64,000 bases of DNA from Aquilaria yunnanensis. Its lineage: Eukaryota > Streptophyta > Magnoliopsida > Malvales > Thymelaeaceae. The position numbers and the translations under genes are program-made. The notes beneath the pieces are model-generated. The model searched no databases and was not told where the DNA came from. It worked only from the letters and a program-made list of their open reading frames with translations. Positions 21,241 to 30,516 of the stretch are shown here, one piece after another. The stretch covers positions 38,906,501 to 38,970,500 of the forward strand of contig CM077593.1 of assembly GCA_039654915.1 (NCBI GenBank). Direction: 5' to 3'. Numbering within the stretch: position 1 is the stretch's first letter; each line of letters starts with the position of its first letter.

Positions 21241-22300
21241 TCTTCGGGGAGCATATTTTCTGCGAGGTATCTTTTTATAAGAACTTTCCACCCTTCTCCC
21301 GAGGTCGTTATGCTCAGCACTGAGATGCTCGGGTGATCTAGCACCTCGGTGTATGTTTTTGACTTCGCCAAGCAATCTGCCTCAGTGTTATTCCGCCGAG
21401 GTATATTTTCGATCCGTACGGCGTTAAACTCTTGGACGAGCTTTGCTACCAGCTCGTGGTATTTTGCCAAGGTTGGTTCCTTTGCCCCATAATCTCCTGC
21501 CGTTTGCCGAACTACCAGCTGGGAATCGCTGTGAGCCTTTAAGTTTCTCACGCCAATCTTTCTGGCCAAGCGTAATCACGCTATGAGGGCCTTATACTCA
21601 GCCATATTGTTAGTGACGTTGAAGCTAAACTTGATAGCCTTCATTACTTCCAGGCCTTCGGGGCCTCTGATAACTACCCTAGCTCCCTGGTGTTCGGACC
21701 CGGAGGCTCCGTCAACATGTAAGGTCCATTCTGGCTCACCTTCGTTTAGATCTAGATGACTGTCCTCAGTGGTGGGTATTTTGGCAATGAATTCTGCTAG
21801 TGCCTGAGCTTTTATGGCCTTCCGAGGTTCATAGATGATATCGTGTTCGCCAAGCTCTATACACCACTTGGAGAGCCTTCCCGAATGATCCACTTTCCTC
21901 ATAACGTCCCGTAGTGGCAGGCTACTTCGGACGATGATGGGGTGAGCCTGAAAGTATGGCCGCAGCCTTCTCCCTGCAAGCACCAAGGCGTATATAGCTT
22001 TTTGAAGTAGAGGGTACCTGACTTCGGCACCATGCAGGGATTTGCTGACGTAATAGACTGGCCATTGCTTTGGCCCTTCTTCTTTCATGAGGACCGAGCT
22101 CACAGCTTTTTCCGTGATGACAAGGTATAACACGAGGGGTTCTCCCTCGCGAGGTTGTCGCAGAGTCGGCAGGCTGGCTAGGTAGACTTTGAGTTCTTCC
22201 CAGGCCTTTTGGCAATCTTCACCCCAAGGGTGATCATTCCTTCTGAGGTCGCCTTCCATTTTTGATGCCTTTGTGAGGACTTTGAAGAAAGGTCGACACC
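21241..22300 (-). pseudogene. Gypsy-A RNase H plus archaeal-type RNase H
   Basis: Two RNase H domains in a row. The Ty3-type domain comes first (LVLYLVITEKAVSSVL, YYVSKSLHGAE, YPLLQKAIYALV). The second domain (WTLHVDGASGSEHQGA, FNVTNNMAEYKALIA, then LKAHSDSQLVVRQ and EADCLAKS across a stop near 21573) is the extra archaeal-type RNase H typical of Tat elements. Its D-G-A-S, E (in AEY), D (in SDSQ) and D (in EADCLA) positions agree with the four acidic catalytic residues of RNase H. The TGA between ALIA and LRLARK is its one clear lesion. RNase H removes the RNA strand after reverse transcription; the purpose of a second copy is not established. Confidence 0.9.
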
Positions 22301-24269
22301 TATCTCCGTACCTGGAAATAAACCTGCTCAGGGAGGTTATTCTTCCGGTGAGCCTCTGCACGTCTTTGACTGTGGCAGGAGTTCGGAACTCAAGTAGCGC
22401 CTTAATCTTCTCGGGGTTAGCGTCAATGCCTCTTTCGGATACCATGTACCCAAGGAATTTTCCCGAGGTTACCCCGAAGATGCACTTTTCAGGATTGAGC
22501 CGAATCCCGAAGGCTTTGATTTTTTGGAAGGTTTCCTCTAGATCTGCAACGTGATAGCTAGGCAGCTATCTCTTGACTATCATATCATCAACATACACCT
22601 CCATGTTTCTCCCCATTTGGTCTTTAAAGACCTTGTTCATCAACCTTTGGTAGGTGGCTCCTGCATTTTTGAGCCGAAAGGGCATCCTGACATAGTAGTA
22701 TGTTCCTCCCTCGGTGATGAAGGCGGTTTTTTCTTCATCTTCGGGGTCCATTCTTATTTGATGGTAGCCACTGAAGGCGTCTAGGAAACTTAGGAGCCCG
22801 TATTCGGCAGTTGAATCTACCAGTTGATCTATTGGCGGCAGAGGGTATGAGTCATTCGGGCAAGCATCGTTCAAGTTTCTGAAGTCGATGCACATCCGGA
22901 GTTTGCTGCTACCTTCTTTTGTGGCAATGACCACGTTGCTTAACCATTCGGGGTACTTCACCTCCCTGATGACTTTGGCGTCTAACAAACGCTGGACCTC
23001 AGTTTTGACAAAGTTGCTCTTGTGGGCTGAGATGCTTCGTTTCTTTTGCCGGACAGGTTTTGCTTTCAGGCTTACTTTGAGGCTATGCTGTATTATGCCA
23101 GAGTTTACCCCTGGCATATCTTTCGGCGAGTAGGCGAACAGATCTTTATTTTTCAGCAGAAAAGATACAAGGTTTTCCTTCTCACCTTCGGCCAAGCTCT
23201 TCTCTATTCGGGTAGATTGTCGTGGGATAAGTTCTACTGTTTCCATTTCCGCTTTTGCAAGATCTTCTTCTTTGCCTTTTTCTGGCGCCTTTGCCTCCAT
23301 TGTTTGTGCGAAGTTGCTCGTCGGGGCCTTTCGTGCTTTCACAAACACCTTTCTTACCTCGGCCTGGTCTATGAAGATCTCTGCATCTCCATCCTTGGTG
23401 GCGAATGTGACAGTCAAGTACTTCACATCAGGGCGAATGTGCAGGTTTCCCTGTGTCTGCCTTCCAAGGATGGCATTGTACGAGGATGGGACGTCCATGA
23501 CGATGAACCTCGCCATTGTAGAGGCGTACAACTCAGCTGCTCCGTCTACCGAAGTCCCTTTCATCATCAGTGGGAGGTCGATCCATCCGAGAACGGGCAG
23601 TTCGGATGGTCCAACCCTGAAGGTGGGCGAGGTGACTGGCTTAAGCTCGCTGCTAGAGATGCCCAAGCTCGGCAGTAAGTGCGAGAATAGGACGTCCGCA
23701 TTTGATCCATCATCGAGTAGCACCCTTTTGACGTCCCAGTTCCCTATCCTCGCCATCATCAGCAGCGGATCGTCGTGGGGAAAGACGACGGTGGATCCAT
23801 CTTTGCGTGCCAGCTTCTTTGCTGGATTTTGATATTCCATGACTGCAATTTCTCTGGCCTTCCGCTTTCTTTCCGAGGATGGGAGCCCCGTGGTGATTGT
23901 TTGGATAACCCTTGTCGGAGGTGGAGGGCGCCTTTTTGGACTTCGGTTTCTCCGCCTGTCGGAGTCATAGTCCTCATCTTCGGCCCTTTCTTCCTCCACT
24001 ATTCTGCCTTTCGGGGATGGCATCCGCAGGTATTTCCGAAGTTGTCCCTGCTTTATCAGCGACTCTATGTATTTCCTCAGCTGGAAGCAGTCTTCGGTGT
24101 CATGACCGTGGTTGCGATGAAACTGGCAGAACTTCTTTGCATTCTTCTTATTATCGGCGGTCATGGCCCTTGGCCGCCGAATCTGCGTCCCTTGCCTTTC
24201 CAGCGCCATGAGGATGTTGGTCCGTGTAGTGCTCAGTGGTGTGAAACTTTGGGGTTTCCTTCCCCGCAT
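22301..24269 (-). pseudogene. Gypsy-A protease and reverse transcriptase
   Basis: A long frame (567 codons from 24269) carries the gag end (FCQFHRNHGHDTEDCF at residues 48-62), protease (VLLDDGSNADVLFSH, residues 183-197; D-G-S active site) and RT. RT landmarks are KLRMCIDFRNLNDACP, GLLSFLDAFSGYHQI, the catalytic YVDDMIV (residues 559-565) and MPFRLKNAGATYQ, where an expected Gly is Arg. The frame stops at 22566 after VKR. Thumb and connection continue from 22445 (MVSERGIDANPEK). The linker between protease and RT holds LFAYSPKDMPGV. The remaining lesion-free length is unusually long for a dead element, so it is fairly young. Confidence 0.92.
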
Positions 24270-24580
24270 CCTCCGAGGTCGTCCTGCCTGTTCGGTCGGA
24301 TGCCGAGCTTGTTGATTGGACCCTTCGGCGCGGTGGTGATCAGACTTTGGCCCGCCATTCTTAGTTCCTCGGCGGTCATGTGCTGTTCTGCCCTTCGGTA
24401 AAATTCTCCGAGGGTCTCCGGGGGGTCCTTTGAGAACTCATAAAACAGCTGTGAGTCTCACCGAAGGCCCCGTGTCATGGCAAGAATGCGGATTTCGGGC
24501 CGAAAGTCGGGAACGCTCAGAGCTTCCCTGTTGAATCTTTCGACATAGTCTCGGATGGTTTCTCCGTTCCTCTGCTCAAT

Positions 24581-24787
24581 GATACCAAAGTCCGGCCTTC
24601 AGCTGGGCTCAGAAAACGGTAATCTCATTGCTATGGTTTGAAAAAGCATAATGGCTAGAGCGAGGCAGCCTAGTAACGGCGTAAGAAGGAAGAAAAAACG
24701 TTTTCTTCCACCTCTCTAATTTTGTGGGGGTGGTGCAACAAGGATGGGCTAAAAGAGGCTGCCAGCTCTCAGGGATAGGCATTTTCG
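24581..24787 (-). repeat. 207 bp inverted copy of aORF exon 1 inside gag
   Basis: On the minus strand this segment matches 16911-17117 on the plus strand over exactly 207 bp, without gaps and with about seven substitutions by eye, most of them C/T or G/A. At its ends short identities join it to gag: aaaatgcc at the start and ggtatc at the end. Gypsy-E and Gypsy-B gag lack it. Confidence 0.92.
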
Positions 24788-25681
24788 CAGTAGGTCGACT
24801 CCTAATGAATTGCTGCGTGAAGGCCGTGGACAACTCCTGGAACTTAGTGATGGTCCCTGAAGGCAATGAATTGTACCATGCAGTTGCTGGCCCTGTGAGG
24901 GTGACTTCGAAGCACTTGCACATGGTAGCGTCGTCAGCACCGTGCATTATCATGCTGCGTCTGTACTTCGTCAGATGGGCCTGTGGATCAGTACGGCCAT
25001 CATAAATCTCCAATCGAGGTACTCTGAAGTCACCTGGCATGGCTGCCTCGGCCACGGTCCGGGTGAACGGGGACCCATCTTTGCAGAAGGCTCCCATGAG
25101 CCTGTCCCAAACGGGTTTTCTGGCCATTTGTTTCTCCACCCTATCTAGCCGTGCTAATATCCTCTCCATAAGCACTGTGGCACTATGCCCTTCTTTAGGG
25201 AAGGGAAACTGTCGGCGCCTCTTCAGGGAGCGAGTTCGGCGCTGAGGGGACAGGGACCTCGCCTCAGGCGTCGAACTCCTTCGCTGTGAGGCTTTCGGCC
25301 GTTTGGAACCAGTTTGTCCCACAGGCCGTTTCCCGAGGTGTATATTCTCCGTGGAAGACTTTTCGTGCGGGTTTACGCTTCCCGAACTGCGATGTGTCGA
25401 CCTCTGACTTTTCTCCCGAGGGCGTGCAGGTGAGGGAGGTCTTTAGGCCTGTGTCTGCTGTGACCATCTTCGGTCGATCTGCTGTGTCATTTCGGCCACG
25501 ACCGAACGCTGAAACTCCCTCATAAAGCTCATAGTGATTACTAGAGGGCGGTCTTCCTCGGACGCAGAAGCCCCTGGGAGTGTTTGCTCAGCAGCCGGTT
25601 GTGTCTGAGGCGCGGACGGAGACCTCGGGAGTCCCTTGTCCTTAGAACGCCGAGTTTCAACGACGGCAATCTCAGAGCGGG

Positions 25682-25699
25682 TTCCCACAGACGGCGCCA
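25682..25699 (-). other. Gypsy-A primer-binding site
   Basis: Minus strand TGGCGCCGTCTGTGGGAA, two bases from the LTR. The first nine bases fit the CGGCGCCA acceptor end of plant tRNA-Asp; the rest does not fit that tRNA well, so the tRNA identity is uncertain. The same site with the same two-base spacer occurs in B, C and E. Confidence 0.85.
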
Positions 25700-25701
25700 A
25701 A

Positions 25702-26581
25702 TGATGGCCATGGGCCTCATCGTTTAAAGTCATGGTGACTGTTGGAGAGATTTCTAGGAGGAAGAACGCCTGAAGGATGGTGCAGGCAAGGGAGAGTACC
25801 TGAGATGCTCAGAAAAAGTGGGTTAGGAGGCCCCCGGAATGTGTTTCCGGGGGGGGGGAGCCTCCGACGCCCAAGTCAGTGGTGGCTGAGAAAAGGCAGA
25901 GGAAATAGCACAAAGGGGCTGAAGAGTCTCGCCTGGTGATTTTCTCAGAGTCTAGGAGTCAGACCTTTTGCTAACCAACGTCCTGCCAAGTATTTATTTC
26001 CTGGTATTTATAGGAGTGCCTAGCCCGTTCAGATCGTGACACGTGTTCGGTCGGATGTTCCCTGAGTTTCTGGGCGTAGGGGACAGATAGCTAGTAGCAG
26101 GTTGCCTTGAGCCTTGTGCTGAGATGGGCCATGATGTGATTTTGATGGCGTCAGCGTGTCAGAGCGCCTATTGAGGCAGCTTTATGACGTCTGTGAAAGG
26201 ACATGTCAGAGGCTTCCTTAAATGCTTCCTTAAATGCTCCTGCCGTACTCCCGAGGTCCCTGGGCGAGGTTGTCCTTTGGCACGGACGGTGCCTCTTCAG
26301 GAAACACGCCCTCAGTTCGGGGGTACCCAGCTTCAGGGAGTTCCGCCTTCGGGGATATCATATTCGGCCCGCAATAGCTGGTGCCTCTTTTCCGAAGGCG
26401 ATCTGTTTACAACCTCGGGGGGCTAGTAGTATCCTCAAGTTTCCTGGTGTGCCGAGCTCGGAGCTCTTCGGCTATCTCCCGAGGTGTATAATCCCACCTT
26501 TTCTCGGGTAGCGCCAGTTTCTTCTGGCCATTCTTGTGGCAGGGAGTTCGGCCAGATAGAGGCGATAGCCTTTGGCTATCA
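25702..26581 (-). repeat. Gypsy-A 5' LTR
   Basis: 880 bp, TG..CA; the partner is at 15306-16184. It contains the promoter pair (26005-26046), the hairpin (25826-25865) and the gag start codon near its U5 end. Confidence 0.94.
26005..26046 (-). promoter_or_regulatory. Gypsy-A LTR promoter: G-box plus TATA
   Basis: On the minus strand ACACGTGT (26039-26046) stands 34 nt before TATAAATA (26005-26012), measured between matching ends. The same 34-nt offset occurs in the Gypsy-E LTRs and in the solo LTR at 59513-60376. ACGT-core G-boxes are bound by plant bZIP and bHLH factors. Confidence 0.75.
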
Positions 26582-27409
26582 TGTTTGATATGATCGAATA
26601 TCTCAAAATGGTCTTCCAAGAGCAAGCTAGGCATGAGAGGTTTGAGACCTCTAAGGCATTATTTCAGTGCAAAATGTTTGAGGGAAGTCCCATGGGTGCC
26701 CATGTGCTCAAGATGGTGGGGTACATTGAGAATCTTAAGAGTTTGAGATTTGCTTTTCAGAAAGAGTTAGCTTTTGATGTAGTCTTGCAATCGTTGCCTG
26801 AAAGCTACAGTTAGTTCGTCATGAACTATAACATGAACAACCATGACAAGTCCCTCCCTGAATTGCTCAACATGTTGAGAACTGCTGAGTAAAACCTTAA
26901 GAAGGCTAAGCCCATTTTGATGGTTCAAAAGGGCAGGGGAAAGGGAAAAACCAATAAGAAGAAGGATAAAGCTAAAGGAAAGTCCAATGCAAATTCTTTT
27001 TTAGTTGCACTGAAACCATCTGGTGGTGTGGAAAAGGAAGGGGAGGGCTTCCAATCTAAGAATCCTAGACACTGGAAGCGCAACTGGAAGCTCTATATTG
27101 AAGAACTTGCTAAGAAGATGGGAAGTAAGACTTCCACTTCTGGTATTTTTGTTATAGAGGCTAACTTTTCTACTTCCTCATCTTGGGTATTGGATACTAG
27201 AGGTGGATCTCACATTTGTGCAAATGTCCAGGATTTAAGTAGGAGTAGAAGATTGGCCCGAGGTGAAGTGGACCTACGTGTTTGAAACGGAGCAAGGGTG
27301 CCACCTTAGTCATAAGGGCTTATGTTCTCACTCTATCTAGTGGATTAATTTTAGAATTAGACAATTGCTACTTTGTGCCTACTATTAGTAGAAATTTGAT
27401 TTCTGTTTC
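26582..27409 (+). pseudogene. Copia-2 gag 3' part and protease, broken
   Basis: Continuation of Copia-2 gag after the Gypsy-A insertion: MFDMIEYLKM, FETSKALFQCKM, then LPESYS followed by TAG at 26812, and a second stop (AE*NLKK) near 26888. The zinc knuckle is degraded: CFHC of Copia-1 reads GFQSKNPRHW here, so two Cys are lost. The Trp missing in Copia-1 is present. The protease centre reads LDTRGGS; the Gly after D-T is Arg, so the D-T-G triad is lost. The frame ends at DLRV* (27285). The element was already unable to mature its proteins. Confidence 0.87.
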
Positions 27410-28875
27410 TTGCTTGGACAAGAAGGTTTTTCATTTATAATAAAGGAAAAATGTTGTTCTATTTATTTGAATGAAATATTTTATGGTAGTGCTCAACTTA
27501 GAAATGGGTTGTATGTTTTAGAACCCAAAAATCCAATCTATAATGTGAATACCAAGAAGGTTAGATTAAATGATTCAAACCCAACCTATCTCTATCAATG
27601 TCGCTTGGGCCATATAAATGAAACCCGCATATCCAAGCTCCATAAAGATGGGCTCCTAGGCTCAGTTGATTTTGAATCATATGAGACATGTGAGTCATGT
27701 TTGTTGGGCAAGATGACCAAAGCCCCATTCATAGGGCAAAGTGAAAGGGCTAATGACTTACTAGGACTCATACATAGTGATGTATGTGGCCCTATGTTTA
27801 CATGTGCTAGAGGAGGCTTCCAATAGTTCATTACCTTTACTAATGACTTCAGTACATATGACTATGTGTATCTCATGAGACACAAGTCAGAATCCTTTGA
27901 AAAGTTCAAAGAATTCAAGAATGAAGTAGAGAATCAACTCGGAAAGAGTATCAAAGTACTTTGATCAGATCGAGGTGGAGAGTACTTCGATTGAGAATTC
28001 CTTGAGTATCTAAAGTAGTGTGGTATAGTATCATAACTCACTCCACCTGGTACACCTCAATGGAATGGTGTATCTGAAAGGAGAATTCGAACTCTATTAG
28101 ACATGGTTTGATCTATGTTGAGTCAAGTTGACCTTCCAAACTCCTTTCGGGGACATGCTCTAGAGACAGTTGCATTTACACTAAACCGAGTTCCATCTAA
28201 ATCAATTCAAAAGACACCATATGAGATATGGATTGGGAGGCGTTCTAGTCTATCTTTTATGATGATTTGGGGTTGTGACGCTTATGTGAAACATCAATCC
28301 TCTGACAAGCTAAGGACCAAATCTCATAAATACTGATTTGTTGCGTATCCTAAAGAAACAAAGGGTTATTATTTCTACAATTCTTCTGAGCAAAAAGTGT
28401 TTATTGCTCGAACTGGTGTCTTTCTAGAGAAAGAGTTTATCTTTAAAGGTACCAGTGGGAGGAAAGTAGAACTTGAAGAAATTCAAGAACAACAAGGGGA
28501 CATCAAACCTGAAATGGAACCTAAACAAACACCAGAAGATGTTGTTTATGAGTCTATTCCTATAGCATAGAGCCCATGTAGGTCTGGTAGGATTCAGCGT
28601 GAACCTGAGAGATATTGATTTCTTGTGACTCACACTGGCGATGTGATACTCATGGATCAGGATTAGCCCACAACCTACCAACAAGCTATGTTGGGGTCTG
28701 ACTTTGAGAAGTGGCTAGAGGCCATGAAGTCTTAGATGAAATCCATGTATGAAAAACAAGTATGGACTTTGGTTGACCCACCTGAAGAGGTAAAATATAT
28801 AGAATGCAAATGGGTTTTCAAGAAGAAAACTGACATGGATGGTAATGTGATTACCTTTAAAGGATGATTGGTTGG
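27410..28875 (+). pseudogene. Copia-2 integrase and start of RT (cut by Gypsy-B)
   Basis: Integrase is readable at 27410-27826 (LGHINETRISKLH, CESCLLGKMTKAPF, HSDVCGP). After TAG at 27824 it continues, with many changes, to about 28336 (SRGHALETVAFTLNRVPS). The second Asp context is damaged by stops (LTP and RSDRGGEYF neighbourhood, TGA near 27961). RT begins near 28660 with TYQQAM and continues through WTLVDPP and CKWVFKKKTDMDGNV to 28875, where Gypsy-B starts. Copia-1 continues at this point with VAKGFKQ. The rest of Copia-2 should lie beyond the right window edge. Confidence 0.87.
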
Positions 28876-29778
28876 TGATGCCCTTCGACATCATCGTTGT
28901 GCAACATGGTGAGCCTGGAGTAGGAAATTCCGGTGGGCGAATGCCTGGATGAGGAACCCCCGGTGGGAGAAGGATTGCAAGGACTCAGAAAAGCAAGGGT
29001 TAGGAGCTCCTCGGAGTGTTTTTCCTGGCGAGGAGTCTCCGACGCCCAAGTTAGTACCAGAGATAAGTAGGAAGGGGAAAGATTTTTCCTTGGAGTCGGA
29101 TCCCCTTACCTGGGGCATTTCCTGAATATTTATAGGGAGGTGAACAGGAGAAGCTCATTTCCCAGAGCCTACACAGATCGTGACACGTGTTCGGTCAGAT
29201 ACGGTCTGTACCTTCGGGGAGAGGGGGAGCTTCTAGCCAACCATAGGCTGCCTGGCCGGGGGCCTAGTGCAGTACAAGGGCGGCGTGTCAGAGCATGTCT
29301 GAGGGCGGTGTGTCAGGGGCTGTACGAGTACAGTGTGTCAGAGACTCCTCAGCTGTTTCGTCATACACCTACGTGGCCTTCTCGGTGGACCGAACTCCTT
29401 CGAGCTACAGAGCTCATTCGGGAAGGCGAGTTCCTCTGGAGGGAGGTCCCCTGTTTGTACGAGGTACCTTCGGTTGGACTTTCCCATTGTTAGGCTTGGG
29501 TACCTGATGTGGCACTTCGTGAGTGTGGCCCGAGGGTGGCCTAAAGAGTATACGGAGGTGGTTTTGGCCATGTGAGGTCGGCGCGAGGTCACCTTCGGGA
29601 AAGGCGGTGACTCCTTCTAACCGAAGTTGGTCCCATGGGTTTCCTGAGCAGTAGCACCTATTTGGCTTGTTCGAGGGTGCTACAGTCCTCTTTTTGCCGG
29701 GGTTTTGTCGTGTAGGCTTTGACCGGAAGTGGCGCGCTCATGTGAGGTTCTTCGGGGGCGATAGCCCTTCGGCTATCA
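28876..29778 (-). repeat. Gypsy-B 3' LTR
   Basis: 903 bp from TGATGCCCTTCG to ..CTTCGGCTATCA on the plus strand. The partner starts at 63569. G-box 29183-29190, TATA 29127-29134 (offset 56 nt instead of 34), hairpin 29003-29040. Confidence 0.92.
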
Positions 29779-29793
29779 CATGCCCCCCTTCAG
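29779..29793 (-). other. Gypsy-B polypurine tract
   Basis: Minus strand ctgaaggggggcatg abuts the U3 start, as in Gypsy-A. Confidence 0.83.
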
Positions 29794-30233
29794 AAAATCG
29801 AAGATATTTCTTTGGTTTGGGACTTCCGGGAACCTTTCTTGTCGCAAGCGATCCTTGGTCTTGTTGCCATGATTGGCTTTCATCCAGAGTCTCCTTTTCC
29901 CTAGGATGGAACTATGGTGAACTAAGGTGCCCTACCGAGGTAGTTTCCCTGGTGTTTGAGTGGTGTCCCTGGCTCTTCCCCCGAGGTAATTGTCTGGGGC
30001 ACGTACTTACACTGATTTTTCTATCAGTGACCCGTTTCATCTTCCCTTGGATGTGGGCGCGTTACTTTAGGTAGGGTTACATAGGTCTGCTAGTTGTTAG
30101 GGCCGTGTCCTCGTTTCCCGCGATGGCTTACACGTGGCAGCTGGTGAGTGGCAGCCGGTTATGTCGGTTACATTAATTGCGTCTCCTCGCCTTTGAGGAG
30201 CAATAATGACGACGTTTCGCCTGCCCCCTTCGG

Positions 30234-30243
30234 CCTATATAAA
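30234..30243 (+). promoter_or_regulatory. TATA box of the Gypsy-B antisense gene
   Basis: ggcctatataaac about 280 bp upstream of the aORF ATG at 30517, with the same preceding cttcggcc context as in Gypsy-A and Gypsy-E. Confidence 0.7.
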
Positions 30244-30516
30244 CCCCTTTTGCCTTAGATCTTCATACTCCTTTCCTTTGCTCCCATTTGCTCCAGAATT
30301 CTTTCTTGTCTTTTTCTCCTTTCAGTGGCAGTTCTAGCGGCGGAGCGATTTCCGGCAACCTTTCACGACGGGGTCCAGGAATCCCGATTTCGGCAAAGCT
30401 TTCAGTGAGTTTTTTCTTTCCGAAGTTCTTCCTTCCTTCCGAAGTTGTTCGTTCCGAAGTTTTGTTTTTTTTCTTTCTCTAGTTTCCTAGAGGTTATCTC
30501 TCTTCTTTTTTGAGAA

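Larger units (their letters stand above)
24270..25733 (-). pseudogene. Gypsy-A gag, chimeric, with its start inside the LTR
   Basis: Gag starts at ATG 25731-25733, 32 nt inside the 5' LTR, and reads HGHHLAPSVG across the primer site. The N-terminal part is open to 25443 (RRSKDKGLPRSPSAP, FMREFQRSVVAEMTQQIDRRW). The central capsid region (25322-24790) has DPQAHLTKY, CKCFEVTLTGPATAWYNSLP and FQELSTAFTQQF. It then runs into a foreign 207 bp segment (24581-24787) that encodes the start of the aORF protein (KMPIPESWQPL). That segment ends in a TGA (VF*) and leaves the downstream gag (ETIRDYVERFNRE, EFYRRAEQHMTAEEL) out of frame. The part from 24269 onward belongs to the next frame. The capsid domain is therefore destroyed in this copy. 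Confidence 0.9.
15306..26581 (-). mobile_element. Gypsy-A: complete Tat-lineage LTR retrotransposon
   Basis: 11,276 bp, with LTRs of 879 bp (15306-16184) and 880 bp (25702-26581), both TG..CA. The flanks are cgttt (15301-15305) and tgttt (26582-26586), a target duplication with one C/T change. The primer site lies inside the right LTR on the minus strand and the polypurine tract beside the left LTR, so gag-pol runs right to left. The order is gag, protease, RT, RNase H, archaeal-type RNase H, integrase, tandem-repeat spacer, then an antisense spliced gene on the plus strand. The dual RNase H and antisense gene identify the Tat lineage (Retand/RIRE2/Grande relatives). It sits inside Copia-2 gag. 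Confidence 0.95.

Noticed and set aside
22046..23678. Long plus-strand open frames opposite Gypsy-A RT (e.g. 23046-23678)
   Set aside because: Antisense shadows of the pol frame; no domain and no likeness at the protein level among elements.
25682..25699. tRNA gene fragment
   Set aside because: Only 18 bases match a tRNA 3' end, at the expected place of a primer-binding site; there is no cloverleaf.
28871..28875. Complete target duplication for Gypsy-B
   Set aside because: Only the left flank (gttgg) is in the window; the right edge is beyond 64000, so it cannot be confirmed.
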